From positions 1 to 64,000 of the forward strand of contig NZ_CANKWH010000004.1 in the NCBI RefSeq assembly GCF_947487305.1: a stretch of 64,000 nucleotides of DNA, given 5' to 3'. A model generated the notes under the pieces. It searched no databases. It worked only from the letters and a program-made list of their open reading frames with translations, and was not told the origin of the DNA. This DNA comes from an uncultured Paracoccus sp. (GTDB taxonomy: Bacteria; Pseudomonadota; Alphaproteobacteria; Rhodobacterales; Rhodobacteraceae). This document shows, piece by piece, positions 27,410 to 35,161 of this stretch (the first letter of the stretch is position 1; the number at the start of each line of letters is the position of its first letter). A program made the position numbers and the translations under genes.

Positions 27410-30400
27410 CACATGCCGATGCGCCAACTGCCGGGCCAGCCGGCCCTTGGGCACCGGACGCGCCATCTGCCGGATGGCATCGGGCGTCGGGTCGGCCAGT
27501 TCCGGGAAGATGGCAAGCACCTCGTCCAGCGCCGCGCGGTCCAGCGATTTCAACGCCTGCGGCCCGGTATGCAGCGATTCCGCCTCGAGCCCGTTGGCAT
27601 AGACGATCTCGTGCTGGTCGAAGAGGATGTGGAAATATTCCACCTCGTCGAAGTCAGCCAGCGCCTCGACCCCCGGCAGTTCCAGAAGGTGCTTGACCGC
27701 GACCAGAACCTCGTCCTCGCCGAACATCCGTTGGGCGATGCGCGAGCGCACCAGAACCCGATGCTGCGGCGAGAGCGAGAGGTCGCGCGAGGGCAGGCCC
27801 TCGCCAAGCGCGCCGGCGCGGATGCGGATCGGGCTGATCGCCAACGTATCCTCGCCGCGGTCATTGGCGAAGGCCCGCGAGCCGATCCAGCGGATCGGCT
27901 TGAACCCGTTGTCGCGGGTGCGGATCATGTCGCCGGCCTTCAGTGCCTCGACCGGCTGCGGGCCGGTCAGGGTCTCGATCAGGCTGCCGCGGGCGAAGCA
28001 GATCGGCAGGTTCTCGATTTCCTGGAAATTGACCGTGTAGATATTATCTTCGTCGTCGATGACCTGGAAGCTGCCCCGCCAGGACATGCCCGGGCCACTA
28101 GCCTCATCCAGGGTCTTCCTCATCGTGCCGAGGACAAACCTGAGCCCGTCCCCAAGCACGATGGAATCGTAATCGTCGACATCGCCGGACGCGGTCGAGC
28201 CGGTGCCACCATTGATGGTGAAGGGCCCGGCGGTGCCATCGGCGGTGGTCAGGGTGAAGGTGTCGCGATCGTCACCGCCCTGGGCCTGATCGCTTGCCCC
28301 TACGGTGATCTGGTCATTGCCGATGCCGCCGTCCAGCTGGTCGCTGCCGGTCCCGCCGTCGAGGATGTCATTACCCGCGCCGCCATTCAGCTGGTCGCTG
28401 CCGGCCCCGCCATCCAGCTGGTCATTATCCTCGCCGCCGTTCAGGATGTCGTTATCGGCCCCGCCCAGAAGTGTGTCATTGCCGGTGCCGCCGTTCAGAA
28501 TGTCGCCGCCGATGCCGCCATCAAGGCGGTCAGCGCCCGCGCCGCCGGTCAGGACATCGCCGCCCGCGTCGCCCTGAAGCGTGTCATCGCCGGTGCCGCC
28601 ATCCAGCTGGTCGTCACCGGCCCCGCCCGCGAGCGTGTCGTTATCGGCGCCGCCATCGATTGTATCGTTGCCGGTGCCGCCGTCGATATTGTCAGTCCCG
28701 GCCCCGCCGGTGATCGAGTCGTTCTCGCCGCCGCCGGCGATCGAGTCGTTGCCGATACCGCCGTCCAGTCGGTCAGCCCCGGCGCCGCCGTCAAGCGTGT
28801 CGTTGCCACCACCGCCGAGCACTGTGTCGTTGCCCGCGTCGCCAAACAGCTGGTCATTGGCATTGTCATCCGAGGTGACCGTCGGCGTTACGGTTCCGCT
28901 TGTCGCGTTCGTCGCGAGGCCCGCGACATCGAAGCCCGCGATGTAGTCGTTCCCGCTGCCGCCGCGGATCGTGTCGGCCCCATCGCCGCCTTCGATCGCG
29001 TCGTCGCCCTCGTCTCCGTGCAGCGAGTCGGTGCCGATACCTCCGGCAAGGGTATCATTGCCAAGGCCGCCGTAGACGGTGTCGTTGCCGGCCTCGTTGT
29101 CGACGTCGACATAGGTGAGGTCGTTGCCATCGCCGCCATAGATCAGGTCATCGCCGGTCTCGCCCTGCAGCGTGTCGTCGCCAGCGCCACCGTAAAGCGT
29201 GTCGGCGTCGGCACCGCCGCCGAGACGGTCGTTGCCGTCATTGCCCAGAAGCGAGTCGTTGCCTTCATCGCCCCAGAGCGTGTCATTGTCGAGGCCGCCG
29301 TCGATGGTGTCATTTCCCCCGTCGCCGGTAATGGTGTCGTTGCCGGCACCCCCGGTGATCGAGTCATCGTCCGCGCCGCCGGCAATGGAATCATTGCCGA
29401 TACCGCCGTCCAGCCGGTCAGCCCCGGCGCCGCCGTCAATCGTGTCGTTGCCGCCACCGCCGAGCACGGTGTCGTTGCCCTCGCCGCCATAAAGCTGGTC
29501 ATTGGCATTGTCGTCCGAGGCGACCGTCGGCGTTACGGTTCCGCTTGTCGCATTCCCCGCGAGGCCCGAGACATCGAAGCCCGCAATGTAGTCGTTCCCG
29601 GTTCCTCCGTAGATCGTGTCGGCCCCATCGCCGCCTTCCAGCGCGTCGTTGCCCTCGTCTCCGGTCAGCAGATCTGCGCCGAGTCCTCCGCCCAGGGTAT
29701 CATTGCCAAGGCCGCCATTGATGGTGTCGTTGCCTGCCTCGTTGTCGGGGCCGAAACTGGAGACGTCGTTGCCATCACCACCAACGATCAGGTCGTCGCC
29801 GAGTTCGCCCGACAGCGTGTCGTCGCCAGTGCCACCGAGAACCGTGTCGGCGCCGCCGCCGCCGGATACACGGTCGTTGCCGCCACCCCCGAAGACGATG
29901 TCGCTGCCGTCGCCGCCAAACAGCTGGTCATTGGCATTGTCATCCGAGGCGACCGTCGGCGTTAAGGATCTGTTTGACGCGCTCCCCGTGAGGCCAGAGA
30001 CATCGAAGCCCGCGATGTAATCGTCCCCGCTGCCGCCGTAGATCGTGTCGGCCCCATCAGCGCCTTCGATTGCGTCGTTGCCCTCGTCTCCGGACAGGAA
30101 GTCATTGCCGAGACCTCCGCCCAGGGTATCATCGCCAAGGCCGCCATAGACGGTGTCGTCACCGGCCTCGTTGTCGGCGCCGACAAAGGTGACATCGTTG
30201 CCATCGCCGCCAAAGATCTGGTCGTTGCCGGCCTCACCCGACAGGGTGTCGTTGCCAGCGCTGCCATAGAGGCTGTCGTCACCCGTACCGCCCCAGAGCT
30301 GATCGTCATTAGCACGCCCGTCGAGGGTGTCATTGCCGCCAAAACCGAAGATCGTGTCACTGGAATTGCTGTTAGCCGCGGGGCTAAGGCTATCGGCACC

Positions 30401-30424
30401 GTCGGTTCCATTAATAACTGGCAT
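27386..30424 (-). CDS. RTX calcium-binding repeat protein with C-terminal Hint domain
   Basis: A 1012-residue acidic protein. Residues about 20-740 are almost entirely nonapeptide RTX repeats (GGxGxDxLx) that fold into calcium-bound beta-rolls after type I secretion. Near residue 809 a Hint (hedgehog/intein) domain begins with Cys809 in ICFARGSLIETLTG and has the block-B histidine in LSPQHRVLV. Such RTX-Hint proteins are common in Rhodobacteraceae, and Hint domains can self-cleave. ATG 30424 (MPVINGTDGADSL) is preceded by AAGGA; the longer open frame upstream is not gene-like. No hlyB/hlyD-type exporter is in the window. Likely secreted or surface-attached. Confidence 0.9.
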   Translation of the reverse strand: MPVINGTDGADSLSPAANSNSSDTIFGFGGNDTLDGRANDDQLWGGTGDDSLYGSAGNDTLSGEAGNDQIFGGDGNDVTFVGADNEAGDDTVYGGLGDDTLGGGLGNDFLSGDEGNDAIEGADGADTIYGGSGDDYIAGFDVSGLTGSASNRSLTPTVASDDNANDQLFGGDGSDIVFGGGGNDRVSGGGGADTVLGGTGDDTLSGELGDDLIVGGDGNDVSSFGPDNEAGNDTINGGLGNDTLGGGLGADLLTGDEGNDALEGGDGADTIYGGTGNDYIAGFDVSGLAGNATSGTVTPTVASDDNANDQLYGGEGNDTVLGGGGNDTIDGGAGADRLDGGIGNDSIAGGADDDSITGGAGNDTITGDGGNDTIDGGLDNDTLWGDEGNDSLLGNDGNDRLGGGADADTLYGGAGDDTLQGETGDDLIYGGDGNDLTYVDVDNEAGNDTVYGGLGNDTLAGGIGTDSLHGDEGDDAIEGGDGADTIRGGSGNDYIAGFDVAGLATNATSGTVTPTVTSDDNANDQLFGDAGNDTVLGGGGNDTLDGGAGADRLDGGIGNDSIAGGGENDSITGGAGTDNIDGGTGNDTIDGGADNDTLAGGAGDDQLDGGTGDDTLQGDAGGDVLTGGAGADRLDGGIGGDILNGGTGNDTLLGGADNDILNGGEDNDQLDGGAGSDQLNGGAGNDILDGGTGSDQLDGGIGNDQITVGASDQAQGGDDRDTFTLTTADGTAGPFTINGGTGSTASGDVDDYDSIVLGDGLRFVLGTMRKTLDEASGPGMSWRGSFQVIDDEDNIYTVNFQEIENLPICFARGSLIETLTGPQPVEALKAGDMIRTRDNGFKPIRWIGSRAFANDRGEDTLAISPIRIRAGALGEGLPSRDLSLSPQHRVLVRSRIAQRMFGEDEVLVAVKHLLELPGVEALADFDEVEYFHILFDQHEIVYANGLEAESLHTGPQALKSLDRAALDEVLAIFPELADPTPDAIRQMARPVPKGRLARQLAHRHVKNRLPLQ
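28849..30060 (-). repeat. Three long internal repeat units in the RTX gene
   Basis: A non-RTX insert reading YIAGFDVSGL...SDDNANDQL recurs three times, with DNA anchors at about 28849, 29493 and 29923. Each copy is embedded in similar flanking RTX repeats. Spacing is 430 bp between the two promoter-proximal copies and 644 bp to the third. The copies differ slightly (for example Val/Ala and Tyr/Phe changes). They point to segmental duplication of a unit of about 143 residues. Confidence 0.8.
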
Positions 30425-30549
30425 AGCGCTTCTGTCCTTGACCGCTGGCTCTTGCGCCGGACCATATCGTATCGCCCATGTCAGGCCAATGATTTCCGTC
30501 GAAGTATAGCCAAATGGGTAGGTCGTAGAGTGGTGTTTTCGTTCAGCTT

Positions 30550-30638
30550 CTGTCCTTTTGGACAGGTGCGCATCGCAGATCGGGTGCCGGCGCGCATCGC
30601 GCCTGTTGCAGATGCGCACGCCATGCAGAATCTGCAAC
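30550..30638. promoter_or_regulatory. Two inverted repeats in the RTX/MFS divergent intergenic region
   Basis: The 294-bp gap holds CTGTCC-TTTT-GGACAG (30550-30565) and GTTGCAGAT...ATCTGCAAC (30605-30613 with 30630-30638). On the minus strand, TATACT (30508-30503) is a fair -10 for the RTX gene, with no clear -35. The repeats are candidate operators; no regulator gene is adjacent. Confidence 0.4.
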
Positions 30639-30718
30639 GCTGCTTTTCCCCGATAGCGCTCGACATTGCTGCGCTGCGGCATATTTTTCTTCGGTATACC
30701 AGCCAGAGATTCCCCCCG

Positions 30719-31906
30719 ATGACCACCGAGACCCGCAGCCTGCGTCCCGCGATCCTTGCGCTTGCCCTTGGCGCCTTTGCCATCGGCACCTCGGAATTCG
30801 CCGCCATGGGGCTTCTGCCCTATTTCGCCGCCGATCTCGGCCTGACCGAGCCCGAGGCCGGACATATCATCAGCGCCTATGCGCTTGGCGTGGTCATCGG
30901 TGCGCCGCTGACGGCGATTGCCGGGGCAAGGCTGCCCCGCCGGCGCTATCTGGCGGCGCTGATCGGCTTCTATGCGGTGATGAACCTGCTGGCCGCCGTG
31001 CTGCCGGGCTTCTCGGCGCTGGCGATCACCCGCTTTCTGGCCGGGGTGCCGCATGGCGGTTTCCTCGGCGTGGCGATGCTCTACGCCGCCGATGCCCTGC
31101 CGCGCGAACAGCGGGCACGGGGGGCGGCGCAGGTGCTGCTGGGTCTGACCGTCGCCAATATCGTCGGCGTGCCGCTGGCCGGGGTGCTGGGGCAGGAGAT
31201 CGGCTGGCGCTGGGGCTTTGCGCTGCCGGGCCTGCTGGGGCTGATCTCGGCCTGGGCAATCCTGAAGCTGGCGCCGCGCGTCGGTGGCAACCCGAATGCC
31301 CGACCGCTGGACGAGCTTGCGGCGCTGCGCAACCCGCGCGTGCTGTGGCTGCTGGCCGTCGGCTCGATCGGTTCGGGCGGCATGTTCGCCGTCTATTCCT
31401 TCCTGACCGCCGCCATCATGGCCACGACCGATGCCCCGGCCTGGGCGATCCCGGCGGCGCTGACCATGTTCGGCATCGGCGGCACCATCGGCACCTGGGG
31501 CGCCGGCCGGCTGACCGAGATCTGGGGCACGGCGCGGACCGCCTATGCCAGCCTTGCCGCCATGGCGCTGACGCAGTTCTTTGCCGCGCAGGCGGTGGGC
31601 AGCTGGCCGCTGATGGTCTTGTCGTCGTTCCTTCTGGCGCTGGCCGCCTGTCTCTTCATCCCGCTGCAGACGCGGCTGATGGATGTGGCCGGGCGCGCGC
31701 AGAACATGGCCTCGGCGATGAACCACGCCGCCTTCAATGCCGCCAATGCGCTGGGGCCGCTGCTGGCGGGGATGGCGCTTGCCGCCGGCTGGGGCTGGCA
31801 ATCCTCGGGCTATGTCGGCATGGCGCTTACGGCGCTGGGGGCGGTGATCCTGACGCTTGCACTTTGGCAAGAGCGGGCAGGCGCGGCTCGGGCAAGGACT
31901 GCATGA
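30719..31906 (+). CDS. MFS efflux transporter (DHA1, AraJ/YdhP-like)
   Basis: A 395-residue protein with about 12 membrane helices. N-terminal text FAIGTSEFAAMGLLPYFAADLGLTEPEAGHIISAYALGVVIGAP marks the arabinose-efflux-like DHA1 group (residues about 17-60). The loop 2-3 motif reads GARLPRRR, a version of the MFS G-x-x-D-R-x-G-R signature. ATG 30719 is the start; its Shine-Dalgarno is weak. The 3' end overlaps the convergent DUF599 gene by 80 bp. Substrate is unknown. Confidence 0.88.
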   Translation: MTTETRSLRPAILALALGAFAIGTSEFAAMGLLPYFAADLGLTEPEAGHIISAYALGVVIGAPLTAIAGARLPRRRYLAALIGFYAVMNLLAAVLPGFSALAITRFLAGVPHGGFLGVAMLYAADALPREQRARGAAQVLLGLTVANIVGVPLAGVLGQEIGWRWGFALPGLLGLISAWAILKLAPRVGGNPNARPLDELAALRNPRVLWLLAVGSIGSGGMFAVYSFLTAAIMATTDAPAWAIPAALTMFGIGGTIGTWGAGRLTEIWGTARTAYASLAAMALTQFFAAQAVGSWPLMVLSSFLLALAACLFIPLQTRLMDVAGRAQNMASAMNHAAFNAANALGPLLAGMALAAGWGWQSSGYVGMALTALGAVILTLALWQERAGAARARTA

Positions 31907-32588
31907 TGACCCGGCGCGAGCGACTGGCAAACTCGCGCCGCCAGGTGATGAAGGTGACGAAAGCCGCCGCCGCCATCAGCGCCCAGGGCCCGGCCAGCCA
32001 GGTCAGCGCACCGATGGCGTAATAGACGCTGCGCAGCCCGGCATTGAAGCTGCGCGCGGCGGTGATGTTCAGATCGGCCGCCTGATCGGCACGGGGCAGG
32101 GCGGCAGGATCGCTTGGATCATCGGGCACCGAGGCCATCAGGATGGCGCAATAGCCGAACAGCCGATGCGCCCAGACAAATTTCAGGAAGGCGTTGACCA
32201 CGAAGGCCATCGGCAAGAGCAGCTTGATCTCCCACAGGATCGAGGTGCCCTGGCCCAGTTCCAGATCCTGCGCCAGACCGCGCAGCTGGTCGGTATTGCC
32301 GATCAGCGCCAGCGCCCCGCCGATGCCGATCATGCAGGCCGAGGCGAAGAAGGCGGTGCCCTCGCGCAGGCTGGTCAGCACGTTGCCATCGAAGATGCGC
32401 GGATCGCGGCTGACGAAATGGCGCATCCATTCGCGGCGATAGCGCTTCATCAGCACCGAGACCGAGGGCTTGCCCTGCGGCGGATGCTCGGTGAACCAGC
32501 CGATGCCGAGCCAGCCGGCGAACAGCAGGATCAGCGCGATCAGGTCGGTGCGGCTCATCGCCTGCGTCAGAATGAATTCCAGTCCCAT
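31827..32588 (-). CDS. DUF599 family membrane protein
   Basis: A 253-residue integral membrane protein. Hydrophobic helices occur near 12-30, 80-105, 120-145 and 190-225, with conserved soluble text RYRREWMRHFVSRDPRIFDGN. I recognise it as the DUF599 family, widespread in alphaproteobacteria and of unknown role. ATG 32558 is an alternative start that removes ten residues. The C-terminal 26 codons overlap the MFS gene on the other strand. Confidence 0.8.
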   Translation of the reverse strand: MGLEFILTQAMSRTDLIALILLFAGWLGIGWFTEHPPQGKPSVSVLMKRYRREWMRHFVSRDPRIFDGNVLTSLREGTAFFASACMIGIGGALALIGNTDQLRGLAQDLELGQGTSILWEIKLLLPMAFVVNAFLKFVWAHRLFGYCAILMASVPDDPSDPAALPRADQAADLNITAARSFNAGLRSVYYAIGALTWLAGPWALMAAAAFVTFITWRREFASRSRRVIMQSLPEPRLPALAKVQASGSPPPAP

Positions 32589-32661
32589 GCCTTCGTTCTA
32601 GGCAGGGTCGCAGGGGTTTGAAAGCCCCTGCGTCCGATCGCCTGCAGCAGGCCCGGATGCG

Positions 32662-33378
32662 TCAGCCGCAGGTATTGCTGCAGGGCACCTGTTCGCGCGA
32701 AACGACGATGCCGGTATAGGTGTCCACTATTTCATTGAAACAGGACCCGCCGATCTGCACGTTTCGCAGCAGCATCCGCTCGTCCAGAAAGCGCTGGCAC
32801 TGGGTGATGATCTGGTACTGCTGCGCAAGGGTGATCGCGGGCTGATCGTCCGGCACCTGTTCGGCGATGGGGCCAAGGGTCATGCGCGCTTCGGTCTGCC
32901 GGGCTTCTGCCGTCATCGAGACGAGCCGCCCCAGCAGCGGCGCTGCCGAGGCTGTGGCCGGCGGCTCGTTCTGGGCCAACAGGCGTGCGGTCTCGATGAT
33001 CTCATAGGCTCTCTTGCCGTCTTGCGTGACCAGCCTGATCAGGATGTCGCCGCTGTCGCAGATCAAGCTTTCGACGCTGGAGGTTCCGGCCGGCACCAAG
33101 GGGGCGGGCGTGGCGAGGCAGCCGAGGTTGCGGTTGATCCGGCTGGTCCGCGCCAGCGCCTCGGCCATGGTGATCTTGGACCGGTCGAGGTCGTTATAGA
33201 ACGCGCGAAGACTGTCGACCCAGTCCGGCACGGCGGTCAGCAGCAGGGCGGCGGCGGTGGGATAGAGGAACATCCACTGCCACCAGCGGCGCGGTTCGCG
33301 ATCGGGGGGCGGGTCAGCGGGCTTGGCTGGCGGCGCGACCGGGGCAGGGCCGACAGCAGGGGCGGGGTCTTGAGACAT
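32662..33378 (-). CDS. Orphan single-pass membrane protein
   Basis: A 238-residue protein I do not recognise. It has a Pro/Ala-rich cytoplasmic N-terminus (1-30), one membrane helix at about 36-52 (MFLYPTAAALLLTAV), and a ~185-residue mostly helical domain, probably periplasmic. Four cysteines (NLGCLA, LICDSG, TQCQRF, GSCFNE) plus two at the very end (PCSNTCG) suggest disulfides. It stands alone between DUF599 and an AT-rich gap, so context gives no function. Confidence 0.65.
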   Translation of the reverse strand: MSQDPAPAVGPAPVAPPAKPADPPPDREPRRWWQWMFLYPTAAALLLTAVPDWVDSLRAFYNDLDRSKITMAEALARTSRINRNLGCLATPAPLVPAGTSSVESLICDSGDILIRLVTQDGKRAYEIIETARLLAQNEPPATASAAPLLGRLVSMTAEARQTEARMTLGPIAEQVPDDQPAITLAQQYQIITQCQRFLDERMLLRNVQIGGSCFNEIVDTYTGIVVSREQVPCSNTCG

Positions 33379-33429
33379 GGCAGCACCTATCGGATGTGAA
33401 AGCAGAAGCTTCAGTTGGATCGGGGCGCT

Positions 33430-33515
33430 GGAATGACATTATTATATTAATTCCGATTATATTTTAATTCAATATTTCTTTTACAATTCGAGATTGCATT
33501 TAAATGCGATCAGAT
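33430..33515. other. AT-rich intergenic island
   Basis: About 85 bp upstream of the orphan membrane gene and the hsp20 gene are strongly AT-rich (runs such as TTATTATATTAATT and ATTTTAATTCAATATT) in a GC-rich genome. It contains ATTTAAAT and no ORF. It could be a promoter UP-type or curved region, a nucleoid-protein site, or a scar of transfer. Confidence 0.55.
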
Positions 33516-33540
33516 AAACCCGGCGCTGCCGGGCCGGTGC

Positions 33541-33570
33541 TTGAATATCACCGATGACTGCCTACCTCTG
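33541..33570 (+). promoter_or_regulatory. Candidate RpoH heat-shock promoter of hsp20
   Basis: TTG (33541-33543), 17 nt, then CCTACCTCTG (33561-33570) matches the rhodobacterial RpoH pattern TTG-N17/18-CYTATNTNNG with one mismatch. It would give a leader of about 80 nt before the Hsp20 start, which fits a small heat-shock gene. The consensus is from memory of Rhodobacter work. Confidence 0.5.
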
Positions 33571-33658
33571 TGCTGTCGGATGGCAGGATCTGCGCCGGCA
33601 CCATGCCCGCCCGGAAACGGGGGGTTAAAACTTGCATCGCTTTGAAAGGATGTTCCCT

Positions 33659-34114
33659 ATGCGTAACTTCGATCTGACGCCGCTCTACCGCGCCTCGGTC
33701 GGTTTCGACCGCCTGGCCGATGTCATGGACCGCACGCTGTCGGCCGACCTGGCCCAGACCAGCTATCCCCCCTACAATATCGAGAAGACCGGCGAGAATA
33801 CCTACCGCATCTCCATCGCCGTGGCCGGTTTCGCCGCTGACGACCTGTCGGTCGAGGTGCGCGACGCCGCGGTGATCGTCGCCGCCCGCAAGGCCGAGGA
33901 AGACAGCAGCCGCACCTACCTGCATCGCGGCATCGCCACCCGCGCCTTCGAGCGCAAGTTCACCCTGGCCGACCATGTTCGCGTCGAGGGCGCCAGCCAT
34001 GTCGACGGGATGCTGCATATCGACCTGGTCCGCGAGATCCCCGAGGCGCTGAAGCCCCGCCAGATCGCCATCGAGAAGCTGGACAGCCGCAAGGTGCAGA
34101 AGCTCGACGCGTAA
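33659..34114 (+). CDS. Small heat-shock protein Hsp20/IbpA family
   Basis: A 151-residue alpha-crystallin-domain chaperone that holds unfolding proteins. N-terminal MRNFDLTPLYRASVGFDRLADVMD is of the IbpA type, and the alpha-crystallin domain spans about 38-130 (PPYNIEKTGENTYRI, FERKFTLADHV). The terminal IxI-like motif is not clear. ATG 33659 is chosen because GAAAGGA (33644-33650) precedes it at good spacing; a longer version from 33632 is less likely. It is followed by a strong terminator. Confidence 0.93.
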   Translation: MRNFDLTPLYRASVGFDRLADVMDRTLSADLAQTSYPPYNIEKTGENTYRISIAVAGFAADDLSVEVRDAAVIVAARKAEEDSSRTYLHRGIATRAFERKFTLADHVRVEGASHVDGMLHIDLVREIPEALKPRQIAIEKLDSRKVQKLDA

Positions 34115-34129
34115 GCGCTGTTGAAGAGG

Positions 34130-34206
34130 CTGGGGGCTGTCCGCCCCCAGACCCCCGAGGATATTTCAGCCAAGATGAAAGGGCGGCCTTCGGGTCGCCT
34201 TTTTTT
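34130..34206 (+). terminator. Terminator plus repeat-like hairpin after hsp20
   Basis: Two elements follow hsp20. CTGGGGGC-TGTCC-GCCCCCAG (34130-34150) is a perfect 8-bp stem. A second stem, GGCGGCC-TTCG-GGTCGCC (34182-34199), runs into seven T (34200-34206), a textbook Rho-independent terminator. The stretch between them (CCCCCGAGGATATTTCAGCC, then AAGATGAA) resembles an intergenic element I recall as common in Rhodobacteraceae genomes. Confidence 0.85.
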
Positions 34207-34207
34207 G

Positions 34208-34807
34208 TCAGAGCCTGCGGCGGGCGCGCAGCGCGGCGGTGATCGTGCCGTCGTCGAGATAGTCGAGCTCGCCCCCGATCGGCACGCCCTGCGCCAGCCC
34301 GGTGACGGTGACGCCGGTGCCTTCCAGCGCGTCGGCGATGTAATGGGCGGTGGTCTGGCCATCGACCGTGGCGTTCAGCGCCAGAATGACTTCGGAGACT
34401 CGGTCACGTGCGATGCGGTCGATGAGGGCGGGGATGCCCAGGTCTTCGGGCCCGATCTCGTCCAGCGCCGACAGTGTGCCGCCCAACACGTGGTAGCGGC
34501 CCTTGAAGGCATGGCCGCGCTCCAGCGCCCAGAGATCGGCCACGTCCTGCACCACGCAGATCTCGCCGGTGGCGCGGGCCGGGTCGGTGCAGATCGCGCA
34601 CTCGTCGTGGTCGGTGATATTGCCGCAGGTCAGGCATTCGCGCGAGTTGCTGGCGACGCTGTCCAAGAGCGCCGAAAGCTGCGCCATCTGGCCCTGCCGT
34701 TTGCGGATCAGGTGCAAGACGATGCGCCGGGCCGACCGCGGCCCGAGGCCGGGCAGCCGGCCCATCAGCGCGATCAGCGCCTGGATGTCGTCGCTGCCCT
34801 CGGCCAT
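34208..34807 (-). CDS. recR: Recombination mediator RecR
   Basis: A 199-residue RecR that works with RecF/RecO to load RecA on gapped DNA. It has the helix-hairpin-helix [17 protein letters not shown], a four-cysteine zinc finger ([16 protein letters not shown]), and a Toprim domain with [15 protein letters not shown]. It is third in a dnaX-ybaB-recR operon, a classic bacterial order, and starts 7 nt after ybaB. Confidence 0.97.
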   Translation of the reverse strand: MAEGSDDIQALIALMGRLPGLGPRSARRIVLHLIRKRQGQMAQLSALLDSVASNSRECLTCGNITDHDECAICTDPARATGEICVVQDVADLWALERGHAFKGRYHVLGGTLSALDEIGPEDLGIPALIDRIARDRVSEVILALNATVDGQTTAHYIADALEGTGVTVTGLAQGVPIGGELDYLDDGTITAALRARRRL

Positions 34808-34814
34808 TCTGGTT

Positions 34815-35159
34815 CTAGAAGGGCAGTTTCATGTCGGCGGGCAGGCCCAGTTCCTGGGTGATGCGCGACATTTCCTGCTGGCTGCGATCCTGCGCCCGGC
34901 GCTGCGCGTCCTTGATGGCGGCAAGGATCAGGTCCTCGACCAGTTCCTTTTCCGAGGCGACGAAGATCGAGGGATCGATCTCCAGCGCCGTCAGCTCGCC
35001 CTTGGCCGTGGCGGTGGCGCGCACCAGCCCGCCGCCGGATTCGCCCTGGACCTTGATGTTGTCCAGATCGTCCTGCAGCCGCTGGACCTTGTCCTGCATG
35101 TCCTTGGCCGCCTGCATCATCTTGGCCATGTCGCCCAGACCGCCCAAACCTTTCAGCAT
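34815..35159 (-). CDS. ybaB: YbaB/EbfC family nucleoid-associated protein
   Basis: A 114-residue protein of the YbaB family, a small dimeric DNA-binding protein. It has [22 protein letters not shown] and LEIDPSIF, and the [22 protein letters not shown] helix. ATG 35159 lies 2 nt after dnaX's stop, so the genes are coupled. Position between dnaX and recR is conserved across bacteria. Confidence 0.95.
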   Translation of the reverse strand: MLKGLGGLGDMAKMMQAAKDMQDKVQRLQDDLDNIKVQGESGGGLVRATATAKGELTALEIDPSIFVASEKELVEDLILAAIKDAQRRAQDRSQQEMSRITQELGLPADMKLPF

Positions 35160-35161
35160 CT

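Noticed and set aside
27389..29965. Plus-strand frame of 858 codons opposite the RTX gene
   Set aside because: Valine/alanine-rich translation mirrors the RTX nonapeptide repeats on the other strand; no start signal.
28300..30300. Short tandem DNA repeats that could be mistaken for a CRISPR array
   Set aside because: The repeats encode RTX nonapeptides in frame, with no constant repeat-spacer structure and no cas genes.
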